Positions 1 to 8,599 of a stretch of 40,628 nucleotides of DNA are shown in pieces. The stretch is from Hydrogenophilales bacterium CG12_big_fil_rev_8_21_14_0_65_61_21 (lineage in GTDB: Bacteria > Pseudomonadota > Gammaproteobacteria > Burkholderiales > Thiobacillaceae). The position numbers were made by a program, and so were the translations under genes. The notes under the pieces were generated by a model. The model worked only from the letters and a program-made list of their open reading frames with translations, was not told where the DNA came from and ran no database searches. The stretch's first letter is position 1. Every line of letters begins with the position of its first letter. Location of the stretch: assembly GCA_002782005.1 (NCBI GenBank), contig PFGT01000123.1:1-40628 (forward strand), in the 5' to 3' direction.

Positions 1-89
1 AGAGCGGGCCAAGCGCGATTTCGAGCACCGGATCGCCCGTGTCGCCGGCCAATCGCGCCATGCGTTCCCTGCTCGACTATTACGCCTGA
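1..89 (+). CDS. 3' end of an unidentified gene (partial)
   Basis: A plus-strand reading frame enters from the left edge and stops at a TGA at 87-89; the last residues read MRSLLDYYA. Only about 28 codons are visible, too few to recognise a family. The frame one base over is also open and has a protein-like charged composition (it begins ERAKRDFEHRIARVAG), so the true frame is uncertain, or a frameshift may be present. The gene is convergent with the chemoreceptor gene that ends at 128. Confidence 0.3.
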   Translation, partial: SGPSAISSTGSPVSPANRAMRSLLDYYA

Positions 90-127
90 TTTTCAGCGTT
101 CGTCATACACTCCGTGGTTATCAGCCG

Positions 128-1327
128 TCAGATATTGAAATGGCTGACGCAGGTTTGGAGTTTGGCGGCCACCTGTCTCAGGTGAGTGGCCGCGTCATTG
201 TTTCGCAGGGCGGCGGCATCGTTGGCCTCGGACATCTGAGCGATACGCTCGATATTGCGGGCGATCAATTGACTGGCGACGGTTTGCTCGCTGACCGCAG
301 CCCTGATTGAATCGACACCTTCGTGAGCCGCCGTAACAGATCGATTGCCATCGGCGATGACGATGGCCACCTCTTCCAGAACCGCCAGGCTCTTGGCAAT
401 GGACTGTCGCCCATCTTCGATAGAATGATCAACTTGCTTCGATTGAGTGCCCAATTTGTCGGTGATTTGATCGATCTGGCTAGCCGACTGGGCTGATTTC
501 TCGGCTAGCTTGCGCACCTCATCAGCCACTACGGCGAACCCGCGGCCCTGCTCGCCGGCACGGGCAGCTTCAATGGCCGCATTGAGCGCGAGCAAATTGG
601 TCTGATTGGCGATATCGCGTACTTGGCGGGTCATGTTGGTGATGGCCTCCGTACTGTGGACGAATTCGTTCACGGATTGGCCGATATCGGCCATGGAGTT
701 TTCCACGGCGCCGATCTCACCGATGAGTTCGGATAACTTGACGTTTCCGGTATCGCTGTGCTTCAGGCTTTGTTCCGTCATCAGGTTGGCGGCGCTGGTG
801 TTATCAGCCACCGTGGCGATGCTGACGGCCATCCCTTCGATGCTCGCGGCGGTGGCGGTAGACGATGCGCTTTGCAAGCGGACAGTATTGGCAAGCTCGT
901 TGGCATCGTTTGCCAGTCGGGTTGAAGATTCGTTGAGATCGACAGTCGATTCAAGTACATCTTTCAAAAGATGCGCCATCTCCCGGCGTACCGTCTCCGC
1001 TGCGGTGGCAATCTGGCCAAGTTCATCTTCCGTGGTGCAACGGACTGGGTTTTGGAAATTACCTTTGGCAATTTCCGAGAAATCTTTCACCAGTTGCTTT
1101 GCCGGCGCCACAATGGATTTTTGGACCAGTAACAGGAATGCGATGAAGGAAATCATGATAGCGACACCCATCAGACCTAGGCTAAGCACGATACCTTGCC
1201 TGGCCTGATGCGTGGCATCGCCCCAGGCCAACCACAAGCCAAGCAGGGCGGATGCCAAGAGCAAGACGGTGCCCAGTCCGGTAATCGCCAGCAGTTTGTT
1301 TCGAATGCTGTGTGTGATCAAATTCAT
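128..1327 (-). CDS. Methyl-accepting chemotaxis protein without a periplasmic sensor domain
   Basis: A 399-aa chemoreceptor that would signal to the CheA encoded just upstream. Two hydrophobic helices (about residues 11-35 and 45-69) are joined by only about ten residues, so there is no ligand-binding domain outside the membrane. A HAMP linker follows (about 70-121), then a coiled-coil signalling domain with the invariant hairpin tip ([19 protein letters not shown]). No C-terminal CheR/CheB-tethering pentapeptide is seen. The ATG at 1327 is preferred over an in-frame TTG at 1339, because that TTG overlaps the GGAG Shine-Dalgarno sequence. It is the last gene of the cheV-cheV-cheY-cheZ-cheA cluster, 126 bp after cheA, with a repeat element in the gap. 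It may sense membrane state or a partner protein rather than a bound ligand; that is inference. Confidence 0.9.
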   Translation of the reverse strand: MNLITHSIRNKLLAITGLGTVLLLASALLGLWLAWGDATHQARQGIVLSLGLMGVAIMISFIAFLLLVQKSIVAPAKQLVKDFSEIAKGNFQNPVRCTTEDELGQIATAAETVRREMAHLLKDVLESTVDLNESSTRLANDANELANTVRLQSASSTATAASIEGMAVSIATVADNTSAANLMTEQSLKHSDTGNVKLSELIGEIGAVENSMADIGQSVNEFVHSTEAITNMTRQVRDIANQTNLLALNAAIEAARAGEQGRGFAVVADEVRKLAEKSAQSASQIDQITDKLGTQSKQVDHSIEDGRQSIAKSLAVLEEVAIVIADGNRSVTAAHEGVDSIRAAVSEQTVASQLIARNIERIAQMSEANDAAALRNNDAATHLRQVAAKLQTCVSHFNI

Positions 1328-1390
1328 TGATTTCTCCAAAGGTTATCCGGGTCCGTTCCTGATTCGGTTAACGAAACTCGCAGACCAAGA

Positions 1391-1435
1391 GCGGGCCATG
1401 CCCGCCGCAACGGCGGCGATGCGCAATGATCGTTA
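1391..1435. repeat. GC-rich palindromic repeat, copy 1 (modules A+B)
   Basis: Module A is a hairpin with arms GCGGGC/GCCCGC around CAT. It is followed by CAACGGCGGCGATGCG and module B, ending in ATGATCGTTA. Module A recurs at 10611 and 22577, and module B at 10677 and 29849. The copy lies between cheA and the downstream chemoreceptor gene. It resembles a REP-type intergenic element. Confidence 0.7.
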
Positions 1436-1453
1436 CTCAAAATTCGAAGGCGG

Positions 1454-3343
1454 CTAGGCCGCTTCGGCGAACAGGGCATAAGGCGTGTCTTTGGAACTGC
1501 CGGCGAGCAGCTTTTCCATATCCAACACCAGAACGATAGACCCGTCACCGGACAGTGTGGCGCCGGAGACACCGTTGGGTTTGATGTCGGACAAGGGCTT
1601 GATGACTACATCATCGCGGCCAACGAAGCCGTCCACCGCCAGGATAAAGTCGTGGCCGCCGACATGCATCAGCACACCATAAGCCGGCGCGCATTTGATC
1701 TCCCAGTCCAGCAAACTAGCCAGGCTACGCAGCGGCAGCACCTCTTCACGGACTACCATGGTGGCGCGCCCCGAGATACGCTGCACTTCGCTATGACGGA
1801 TTGGAATGATTTCCCGCACCAGTGATAGCGGCACAGCGAAGGACTGATTGTTCAAGCGCACAACCAGCACCGGCAGGATGGCCATAGTCAGCGGTAGCGA
1901 AATGGTGATGGTGGTGCCTTGTCCGCGGATTGATTCGATGTCGATCTTGCCGTTCAGTCGGGCGATATTGGTCTTCACCACATCCATGCCCACACCACGT
2001 CCAGATACGCTGGATATCTGATCCTTGGTGGTGAAACCGGGCAGAAAAATGAGTTGTAGACTCTGCTGGTCGTCCAAACAGTTGGCGGCCTCGGCGTCGA
2101 TCAGACCCTTCTCGACCGCCTTGGCGCGGATAACGTCGGGCTGCATACCACGACCGTCGTCGGTAATTTCGATGTAGATGTGGTCGCCAACCTGGCTGGC
2201 AGACAGGGTGACCAGGGATTTGCCCGCTTTGTTGGCGGCCTGGCGTTCCTCGGGTGACTCTATGCCGTGATCGACGGCATTGCGCACCAGGTGTACCAAT
2301 GGGTCGTTGAGGTCCTCGATCATGGTTTTGTCCAGTTCGGTCTCCTCGCCGGATAGCACCATTTCGACATCCTTGCCAAGTTGTCTGGCCAGATCGCGCG
2401 CCAGACGGGGGTATTTCTGAAACAACCGGCCGATCGGTTGCATCCGAGTCTTCATCACTGCGTTTTGCAAATCGGATACCAGCAAGTCAAGTTGATTGAC
2501 CGCCGAATCCAGCGCCTTGATGGTTTCAGGAGCCATGTTGCCATGAACAATTTGCGTTTTCAGGTTACCAATGCGGTTCTTGGTCAGGCCGATCTCCCCC
2601 GATAGATTGAGCACCTGATCCAGGCGTGTGGTGTCGATGCGGATTGTGGTCTCTTTTTGCAGGCTTTGTTGCGGCACGCCGGTACTTGATCGGGGTGGCT
2701 GACTATCCTTGGGCGGCGTTGCGGCAGCGTGGTCCGATGAGCCGACGTGATCCGGTTCCGTATGACCATGCTCGTCTGATTCGGCCACGGCAGCGGCTTG
2801 TCGGGTTTCCGGAATACCGGTGAGGGCCGAGTGCAGTGACTGCCAATCGATATCGGCCGCAATGGCTGAACTCTGGCTGGCGGCCGGCGTCCCGTCATCA
2901 ACGACAGGTTTAGACGCCTTGACGGCGATGGTTGCCGCCTGGGTCGGCGGGACTCCTGCCAACGCCGTATCCAGGTTGGCCAGCAAATCGCTTGCAGCGG
3001 TCGGCGGTTGCACGCCTTGTGCGAGGTGGCCAAACATATTTTGGGCTGTGCCGGTCGCATCCATGATGACGTCCATCAACTCCGGCGACAGACGCAGTTC
3101 GCCATTGCGCAGTTTGTCAAACAGATTTTCAGTACGGTGACAAAGGTTGACCAGCGCCTCTGCATTAAGAAACCCTGCGCCACCCTTGATGGTGTGGAAA
3201 CCGCGGAATATATCGTTGAGCAGCGCTTTGTCGTCTGGACGCTTTTCTAACTCAACCAGCTTGCTATCGACATCCGATAGCAGTTCGCCCGCCTCTTGCA
3301 GAAAGTCCTGAAGCAGGTCTTCCATGCCCCCGAAATCACTCAT
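1454..3343 (-). CDS. cheA: Chemotaxis histidine kinase CheA
   Basis: A 629-aa cytoplasmic kinase that phosphorylates CheY (and CheV) in response to chemoreceptors. An N-terminal HPt domain carries the phospho-accepting His50 in HTIKGGA. Residues about 130-230 are Ala/Pro/Ser-rich with no recognisable P2 response-regulator-binding domain. The P3 dimerisation helices run from about 233 to 300. The HATPase has an N-box (H351-LVRNAVDHG), G1 (DDGRGM, about 395-400) and G2 (GRGVGMD, 448-454). A CheW-like P5 domain fills about 485-620. The start has a strong AAGGAG site. It lies 18 bp downstream of cheZ in a five-gene che operon. No cheW gene is present in this window. Confidence 0.97.
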   Translation of the reverse strand: MSDFGGMEDLLQDFLQEAGELLSDVDSKLVELEKRPDDKALLNDIFRGFHTIKGGAGFLNAEALVNLCHRTENLFDKLRNGELRLSPELMDVIMDATGTAQNMFGHLAQGVQPPTAASDLLANLDTALAGVPPTQAATIAVKASKPVVDDGTPAASQSSAIAADIDWQSLHSALTGIPETRQAAAVAESDEHGHTEPDHVGSSDHAAATPPKDSQPPRSSTGVPQQSLQKETTIRIDTTRLDQVLNLSGEIGLTKNRIGNLKTQIVHGNMAPETIKALDSAVNQLDLLVSDLQNAVMKTRMQPIGRLFQKYPRLARDLARQLGKDVEMVLSGEETELDKTMIEDLNDPLVHLVRNAVDHGIESPEERQAANKAGKSLVTLSASQVGDHIYIEITDDGRGMQPDVIRAKAVEKGLIDAEAANCLDDQQSLQLIFLPGFTTKDQISSVSGRGVGMDVVKTNIARLNGKIDIESIRGQGTTITISLPLTMAILPVLVVRLNNQSFAVPLSLVREIIPIRHSEVQRISGRATMVVREEVLPLRSLASLLDWEIKCAPAYGVLMHVGGHDFILAVDGFVGRDDVVIKPLSDIKPNGVSGATLSGDGSIVLVLDMEKLLAGSSKDTPYALFAEAA

Positions 3344-3361
3344 GTCCTTCTCCTTTGCATC

Positions 3362-4135
3362 TCAGAAACCGAGGCTGTCGAGCAACTCATCCACCTGTTC
3401 TTGGCTGGCCACTACATCGACACGGCCAGCGGCATCGATGATCGGACCTTCCAGCAGGTTCGGCCGGACCGCGTCCCGTTTGTTTCCGGGCGTGGTTTCC
3501 AGTAGCAGGGCAACCAATTGCTTCTCCATATTTTGCGCGGCATCAAGAACCTTCTTGATGACTTGGCCGGTCAGGTCTTGAAAACCTTGCGCCATAATGA
3601 TTTCCATCAATTGGCTGTTGATGGCCTCGGCTTGCCCCGGCGTGTTGCGCAGAAAGGCATGGGTGTCGGCGACTAGTATCTTGAACTCATCGACGCCTAA
3701 CTGCTTGGCGAATAACCGATCCCACTCACCGGCCAAAGCCTTCGCGCTACGGCCGATTTCCGCTTGAATAGGCTGGGCCGCCTCGGCGGCATTAAGGGTA
3801 TTTTCTGCGGCCTGAGTGGTCAGTACACCGATATAATTCAGACGGTCGCGAGTATCCGGCAACTCGGCGGCGAAATTTTCCAGCGACCTATCTAGACCCA
3901 ACTCACGCAGCAGATTGTGCAGGCTGCGGGTCATCTGACCAATTTGTGCGAAAACCTTTGCATTAGCGTCGCCGCTTGCGCCTGCAGCCATGCCCTGGGT
4001 GATGCTGTCGAACAACATTTCCAGTTCGGGCGAGTCACCTTCGATCTTAGACACCTGCTCCGGTTCGTGCTTGGCCTCAGTCGAGAAGGCAATGCTGTCG
4101 AATAAGGCTTCTAATTCTGGGGAATCGCTGCTCAT
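3362..4135 (-). CDS. cheZ: CheY-P phosphatase CheZ with a duplicated N-terminal motif
   Basis: A 257-aa phosphatase that speeds CheY-P dephosphorylation. The catalytic segment FQDLTGQVIKKV carries Asp187 and Gln191, matching Asp143 and Gln147 of E. coli CheZ. The C-terminus (SQEQVDELLDSLGF) is the canonical CheY-binding helix. The protein is about 40 residues longer than E. coli CheZ. The extra N-terminus contains the same peptide twice: SPELEALFDSI (5-15) and SPELEMLFDSI (35-45). Both resemble the C-terminal CheY-binding peptide. The codons of the two copies differ mostly at synonymous positions, which suggests an old duplication under protein-level selection. It lies 28 bp after cheY and 18 bp before cheA. 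Confidence 0.96.
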   Translation of the reverse strand: MSSDSPELEALFDSIAFSTEAKHEPEQVSKIEGDSPELEMLFDSITQGMAAGASGDANAKVFAQIGQMTRSLHNLLRELGLDRSLENFAAELPDTRDRLNYIGVLTTQAAENTLNAAEAAQPIQAEIGRSAKALAGEWDRLFAKQLGVDEFKILVADTHAFLRNTPGQAEAINSQLMEIIMAQGFQDLTGQVIKKVLDAAQNMEKQLVALLLETTPGNKRDAVRPNLLEGPIIDAAGRVDVVASQEQVDELLDSLGF

Positions 4136-4163
4136 CTTCCGCTCCTAGCGTTTGGTACGTCCA

Positions 4164-4553
4164 TCACATCCCGAATTTCTCGAAGACCTTGGTCATCTTC
4201 TCTTCGAGCGTCGCGGCAGTGAATGGCTTGACGATGTAACCCGATGCGCCACTCTGGGCAGCCAAGATGATGTTTTCTTTTTTTGCCTCGGCGGTGATCA
4301 TCATCACCGGCAGGTGTTTAAGCGAGTCGTCGGCGCGAATGGCCTGGAGCAGCTCAATGCCAGTCATGTTGGGCATGTTCCAGTCGGTAATCACAAATTT
4401 GAAGTCGCCACCCTTGAGTTTTTGCAGCGCAACAGCTCCATCCTCGGCCTCGTCCACGTTGCTGTAACCCAGTTCCTTCAATAGATTGCGCACGATCCTG
4501 CGCATGGTCGAAAAGTCATCAACCACCAGAAGTTTGAGATTTTTATCGGCCAT
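4164..4553 (-). CDS. cheY: Chemotaxis response regulator CheY
   Basis: A 129-aa single-domain receiver that carries the signal from CheA to the flagellar switch (FliM). Residue numbers match E. coli CheY: acidic pocket Asp12/Asp13, phospho-acceptor Asp57 (TDWNMPNM), Thr87, Tyr106 and Lys109 (YIVKPF). It follows cheV by 33 bp and precedes cheZ, the usual cheY-cheZ order. FliM at 13812 keeps the N-terminal peptide (SQDEVDALL) that binds CheY-P, so output partners are encoded nearby. Confidence 0.98.
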   Translation of the reverse strand: MADKNLKLLVVDDFSTMRRIVRNLLKELGYSNVDEAEDGAVALQKLKGGDFKFVITDWNMPNMTGIELLQAIRADDSLKHLPVMMITAEAKKENIILAAQSGASGYIVKPFTAATLEEKMTKVFEKFGM

Positions 4554-4586
4554 ATCGAACCCTTTGATTAACCCGCTGTTTCCGGT

Positions 4587-5525
4587 CTAGCGTTTCAAAA
4601 GCGCAAGCAAGGTATCGGCCAGTATGGCCGGGTCGAACTTCGCTACATACGCGTCTACACCCACCTTTTGGCCCATGGTCCTGTTGGCCTCGGATGAGAG
4701 GGACGAGTGCATGACTACCGGGATAGCCGATAGGCGGCTGTCTGTCTTAATGTTGCGAGTCAGCACATAGCCGTCCATTTCGGGCATTTCCGCATCCACC
4801 AGGATGAGCTGAATCTGGTCATGCACCGGTTTGCCCTCGCTAGCCGATCGAGTAGCGATACCTTGCAGCTTGGTCCATGCCTCCAGACCGTTATTGGCCT
4901 GGATGTAGTTGATGCCCAGCTTATCCAACACCATGACGATTTCCTTGCGCGCCACCATCGAGTCGTCGGCGAAGAAGACGGTCATATTCTGTCCGGAAGC
5001 CGCATTGGGCAGAGTCGGCATAACCTTTTCACCCAGCACATCGGCCAATATGCGCTCGACGTCCAGGATGGAAACCAGGCGACCGTCGTCCAGTTCGGTA
5101 ATTGCGGTGATCAGCCCATCCTGGCCAGACAGCAAGTTCTCCGGCGGTTTCACCCGGTCCCAGTCAACCCGGATGATGCGGTCGACATCATGGACAAGGA
5201 AGCCTTGCGTGTGACGGGAAAACTCGGTGACGATCATGGCGCCGTTTAGTATGTCCTGCGGCGTCTCCGCCTTGATGAACTTGACTAGCGAAATGACCGG
5301 GATGATGCTGCCGCGCAGGGAAATAACGCCTTCTACACCAAAGGGCATGTTGGGCGTCAACGTAATCGGCGGGGTCGGCGAGACTTCCCGCACCTTGAAG
5401 ACGTTGATGCCGAAGAGTTCATGCGAGCCCAGCGAGAACAGCAAGAGCTCCATCTTGTTGGAACCAGCCAGCTTGGTGCGGGCATCGATGGCGTCGAGCA
5501 GTTGCGGCGCTTCTAGTGGGTTCAT
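4587..5525 (-). CDS. cheV: CheV coupling protein (CheW-receiver fusion), copy 1
   Basis: A 312-aa hybrid of an N-terminal CheW-like coupling domain (about 20-165) and a C-terminal receiver (about 181-312). Receiver residues are Asp187/Asp188, phospho-acceptor Asp244 (VDAEMPEMDGYVL) and Lys296. CheV couples receptors to CheA, and its phosphorylation is thought to adjust coupling or act as a phosphate sink. It begins 14 bp after a second cheV. The two share long identical stretches, such as EMPEMDGYVLT and MHSSLSS, so they are tandem paralogues. The absence of a cheW gene here makes CheV a plausible main coupler, unless cheW lies outside the window. Confidence 0.95.
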   Translation of the reverse strand: MNPLEAPQLLDAIDARTKLAGSNKMELLLFSLGSHELFGINVFKVREVSPTPPITLTPNMPFGVEGVISLRGSIIPVISLVKFIKAETPQDILNGAMIVTEFSRHTQGFLVHDVDRIIRVDWDRVKPPENLLSGQDGLITAITELDDGRLVSILDVERILADVLGEKVMPTLPNAASGQNMTVFFADDSMVARKEIVMVLDKLGINYIQANNGLEAWTKLQGIATRSASEGKPVHDQIQLILVDAEMPEMDGYVLTRNIKTDSRLSAIPVVMHSSLSSEANRTMGQKVGVDAYVAKFDPAILADTLLALLKR

Positions 5526-5539
5526 GACTGGGCTCCTGC

Positions 5540-6481
5540 TTAAGTCAACATACGAGAAAGGACTTCAGCGAGCCGCATGGGCTCGAATTTTGGCACGTAT
5601 TCATCGACTCCAACCGAAACGCCAAGACTACGGTTAGCATCCGATGACAGTGAAGAGTGCATAAGTACGGGGATACCGGCAAACCGAGGGTCGCTCTTGA
5701 TGCGTTTAGTTAATACATATCCATCCATTTCTGGCATCTCCACATCGGTCAACACCAACTGGATGTAATCCTTGACCGGCCGGCCCGAAACCTCTGCTTG
5801 AGCGGCGAGTTTCAGCAATGTTTCCCAGGCATCGCGACCGTTGATAGTCGGCACAGACTGTACTTTTAGCGCTTCGAGCGTGCGGGCAATCTGGTTTCGG
5901 GCGACTGACGAGTCGTCGGCATAGAGTATGGTGCGATCCGGTTTTGATAATGGAGTCAGGTTGCCGAACAGATGATCGTCGTCGATGTCGGTGGTCTCAG
6001 CCAGTATTTTCTCGACATCCATCATCATTACCAGCCGCTTGTCCTTCAATTCAGTCACCGCCGTTACCAGGCCACCCATGCGGGCAGTCAGCATCTGTGG
6101 CGGCACGCGCATCTCGGACCAGTCTATACGCAGGATGGTATCCACCTCACCGACCAGGAAACCCTGGGTATGGCCATTGTATTCGGTGACAATCATGATC
6201 GATGGCGGGCTTTCGGTCGCGATACCGATGTATTTGGACAGGTCAATCACCGGGACCAAGGCGCCTCGCAGGCTGACCATGCCTTCCACCGCCGACGGCA
6301 TCTCCGGGGCGCGGGTGATTTCAGGAATGCGCATGACCTCGCGCACCTTGAATACATTGATGCCGAAAGTCTCCCTGCGCCTCGTATTCGAATCGGTCCC
6401 GAGCGTGAACAGGAGTATCTCCAGCTTGTTTGCGCCGGCCAGTTTGGTACGGGCATCAACGCGGCGTAATAAGTCTGACAT
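5540..6481 (-). CDS. cheV: CheV coupling protein (CheW-receiver fusion), copy 2, first gene of the che operon
   Basis: A 313-aa protein with the same layout as the adjacent CheV: CheW-like domain about 15-165, receiver about 183-313 with Asp189/Asp190, Asp246 (LTDVEMPEMDGYVL) and Lys298. The ATG at 6481 is chosen because AAGGAAAA lies about 8 nt upstream and the length then matches copy 1. An in-frame ATG at 6520 has no Shine-Dalgarno sequence. Relative to copy 1 it has a small insertion (DSNTRRRE, about 30-37) in the coupling domain. It is the promoter-proximal gene, about 100 bp from a FliA-type promoter (6582-6608). Confidence 0.94.
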   Translation of the reverse strand: MSDLLRRVDARTKLAGANKLEILLFTLGTDSNTRRRETFGINVFKVREVMRIPEITRAPEMPSAVEGMVSLRGALVPVIDLSKYIGIATESPPSIMIVTEYNGHTQGFLVGEVDTILRIDWSEMRVPPQMLTARMGGLVTAVTELKDKRLVMMMDVEKILAETTDIDDDHLFGNLTPLSKPDRTILYADDSSVARNQIARTLEALKVQSVPTINGRDAWETLLKLAAQAEVSGRPVKDYIQLVLTDVEMPEMDGYVLTKRIKSDPRFAGIPVLMHSSLSSDANRSLGVSVGVDEYVPKFEPMRLAEVLSRMLT

Positions 6482-6581
6482 GTGATTTTCCTTCGCCACA
6501 GGCAGCAGTTGTCTGGCCATTCAGGAAGCGCAAAACCAGCAAGAATAAACGTACGGGCATTGACTTCCTTGGTCCCGCTTA

Positions 6582-6608
6582 ATATCGACATTCACGGCAA
6601 AAACTTTA
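6582..6608 (-). promoter_or_regulatory. FliA (sigma-28) promoter of the cheV-cheV-cheY-cheZ-cheA operon
   Basis: On the minus strand, TAAAGTTT (6601-6608), an 11-nt spacer, then GTCGATAT (6582-6589). The FliA consensus is TAAAGTTT-N11-GCCGATAA, so the -35 matches 8/8, the spacer is exact and the -10 matches 6/8. It reads toward the first cheV, leaving a leader of about 95 nt. Confidence 0.85.
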
Positions 6609-6663
6609 GCAAAAAACCAATTTTGCCAGCCAACATCGGCCGCAGGATGCGTTGATTTGTACC

Positions 6664-8334
6664 TCAATCGGTCGACACCTTGAACGCATCCACTGCTTGT
6701 CTGACTTCACGTGCGTGGCTTTCCAGGTCATTCGCCAGCGCCAGCAATCCTTGTGCCGCACTGGAATTTTCTTCAGACATCGAGGAGACACGTTCAGTAT
6801 TCTGTGCCAGCTCCGCCGCTGCGGTATTTTGTTCGGCTAAAGAGGCTGAAATATCGTCTATCGCTACCGCCACTTCGGCAAAACTTCGCTGTATCAGCGC
6901 GATCGAGGCTTGCGCAGTTTCGGCATCCGCAACACCCTGGCGAGTGGTGGCAACAACCTTGTTCATGCCGCCCAAAGCGTGCGTCGCCACCTCGCCAATC
7001 TTGCCCGACATCAGGTTGATTTCGCTGGTGGCATTGGCGGTGCGTTCGGCCAGCTTGCGCACCTCGTCGGCAACTACCGCAAAACCACGCCCCTGTTCTC
7101 CGGCACGCGCTGCTTCAATGGCGGCATTCAGGGCAAGTAGATTGGTCTGGTCGGCGATCTCCTTGATGACTTTCACTATCTCGGAGATATGTGACGCATC
7201 CTCGCCCAGACGCGACACCTCGCCGGAGGCCGATTCGATCTCCTGAGCTGTTGCCAACAAGCCGGCCACGGTCTTGTTGACCACCTGCACACCCTGGTCG
7301 GCAGAGCTGCGTGAGCTATTGGCAATACGCTTGGCTCCACCGCCCTGGTCGCTGATATGGCTGGTGGAGACGCTCAATTCCTCAATAGAGGCGGCCATAC
7401 CGGTGACCGCGTCAGATTCGTGGTTGACATTATCGGCTATCTGTTGTGCCGAGCTTGCCAACCGACGCGCCAATTCACCGACCTGACTGGCCTGCGTCCT
7501 GATCTTCTCGATCATGTCGCGCAACGAGGCTTGCATCTGATAAGCATTGGCCAGCAAGCTGCCCGATAAGGGTAGGCGAGCGGGTCGTTGCGAGAAGTCG
7601 CCCGTCGCCATGACGTCGACGACCTGTGCAACTTCTTTCGGGTCTCCGCCCAACTGGTTGAAGATGGAACGTATGATGGACACGGCAAGTCCGAATGTAA
7701 GCAGCAACGACAAGCCTACCCATACGATTATGATGGTACGGCGGTGTTGAAAATCATCATCGACCAACGCCATTTCTTCGGTACCTTTGGTGTTGACCAG
7801 TTTGACAAAATCCTCGCGCAATTGCGTCATTAGGCGCCCTTGCTCGTGATCAATCCCGGTCACTGCCGCATCAGACGCCGCCGCATTCCCTGTATGCGCA
7901 TCAATTTGCGCCAGATATTTAGCGCTAACTGTTTGATGCTCTGTTTTTAATGCGCCCAATTGCATCATAAACTTATTGAACTCACCATGCCCCTCGGTCA
8001 GGGTTTTCAAACCATTGAACGCACTGGAATAATGTTTATCGAATAATGCCTGTTGAGCGACGAATTTGCCGCGATATTCTTTAAGCTTTTCCACATTCGC
8101 GCCGCGAAGCCAAACATTCTTTGCGAGTTTCTCTTCTTTCTGCAAGGCAATATCCATACTGCCAATATCAGCCATCACCTGTATATCCTGGCTCAAGCGG
8201 TGGAAACTGGCCTTTTCATCATGGACCGCGCCGCTAAGTTGCAACAACCCAAAAATCGCCATGCCTAATAACATGACGAACGCCACGGATTCCAGTACCA
8301 GAAATTTACCTTTCAAAGACAGGTTATTAAACAT
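6664..8334 (-). CDS. Methyl-accepting chemotaxis protein with an all-helical periplasmic sensor
   Basis: A 556-aa chemoreceptor of classic topology. TM1 is about 12-34, followed by a periplasmic region of about 165 residues predicted helical (four-helix-bundle type), TM2 about 199-221, HAMP about 222-275, then the signalling coiled coil with the conserved tip ([19 protein letters not shown]). The ATG at 8334 has an AGGAG site 5 nt upstream and places TM1 at a normal distance; an upstream in-frame start at 8391 lacks this. It lies upstream of the che operon on the same strand, but its end and the first cheV are separated by about 180 bp containing their own FliA promoter. The ligand cannot be told from sequence. 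Confidence 0.93.
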   Translation of the reverse strand: MFNNLSLKGKFLVLESVAFVMLLGMAIFGLLQLSGAVHDEKASFHRLSQDIQVMADIGSMDIALQKEEKLAKNVWLRGANVEKLKEYRGKFVAQQALFDKHYSSAFNGLKTLTEGHGEFNKFMMQLGALKTEHQTVSAKYLAQIDAHTGNAAASDAAVTGIDHEQGRLMTQLREDFVKLVNTKGTEEMALVDDDFQHRRTIIIVWVGLSLLLTFGLAVSIIRSIFNQLGGDPKEVAQVVDVMATGDFSQRPARLPLSGSLLANAYQMQASLRDMIEKIRTQASQVGELARRLASSAQQIADNVNHESDAVTGMAASIEELSVSTSHISDQGGGAKRIANSSRSSADQGVQVVNKTVAGLLATAQEIESASGEVSRLGEDASHISEIVKVIKEIADQTNLLALNAAIEAARAGEQGRGFAVVADEVRKLAERTANATSEINLMSGKIGEVATHALGGMNKVVATTRQGVADAETAQASIALIQRSFAEVAVAIDDISASLAEQNTAAAELAQNTERVSSMSEENSSAAQGLLALANDLESHAREVRQAVDAFKVSTD

Positions 8335-8599
8335 CGTTTCTCCTAATAGCCGATCGCTGACTATGTTAACCAGAATATTGCATAAATTCACAGCGCCCTC
8401 ACGGGTCTTTTGTTTCGTATAAAAATTTTGTTCAGTTAGGCATCTGAATAACTACGCCGCGCCTCTCAAAATCCCCCTACAAAAAAAAATCCGGCACGAT
8501 CATAACGGCAATTCATGCAATATATCCGGGCTGATGCGTTATCAAATGATTTTGCAAGAAGTTGGGCAATGAATAGAATAGAGTGGTCAGTGGCTATTT

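Noticed and set aside
606-1208. A long plus-strand frame opposite the first chemoreceptor gene, with similar mirror frames opposite other receptors
   Set aside because: Antisense shadow of a conserved, GC-rich coding region; the minus strand encodes a clear chemoreceptor.
8481-8489. A run of nine A (T on the minus strand) after the CZB receptor gene, looking like a terminator tail
   Set aside because: Only a 3-bp stem (CCG/CGG) can be drawn before it, too weak to call.
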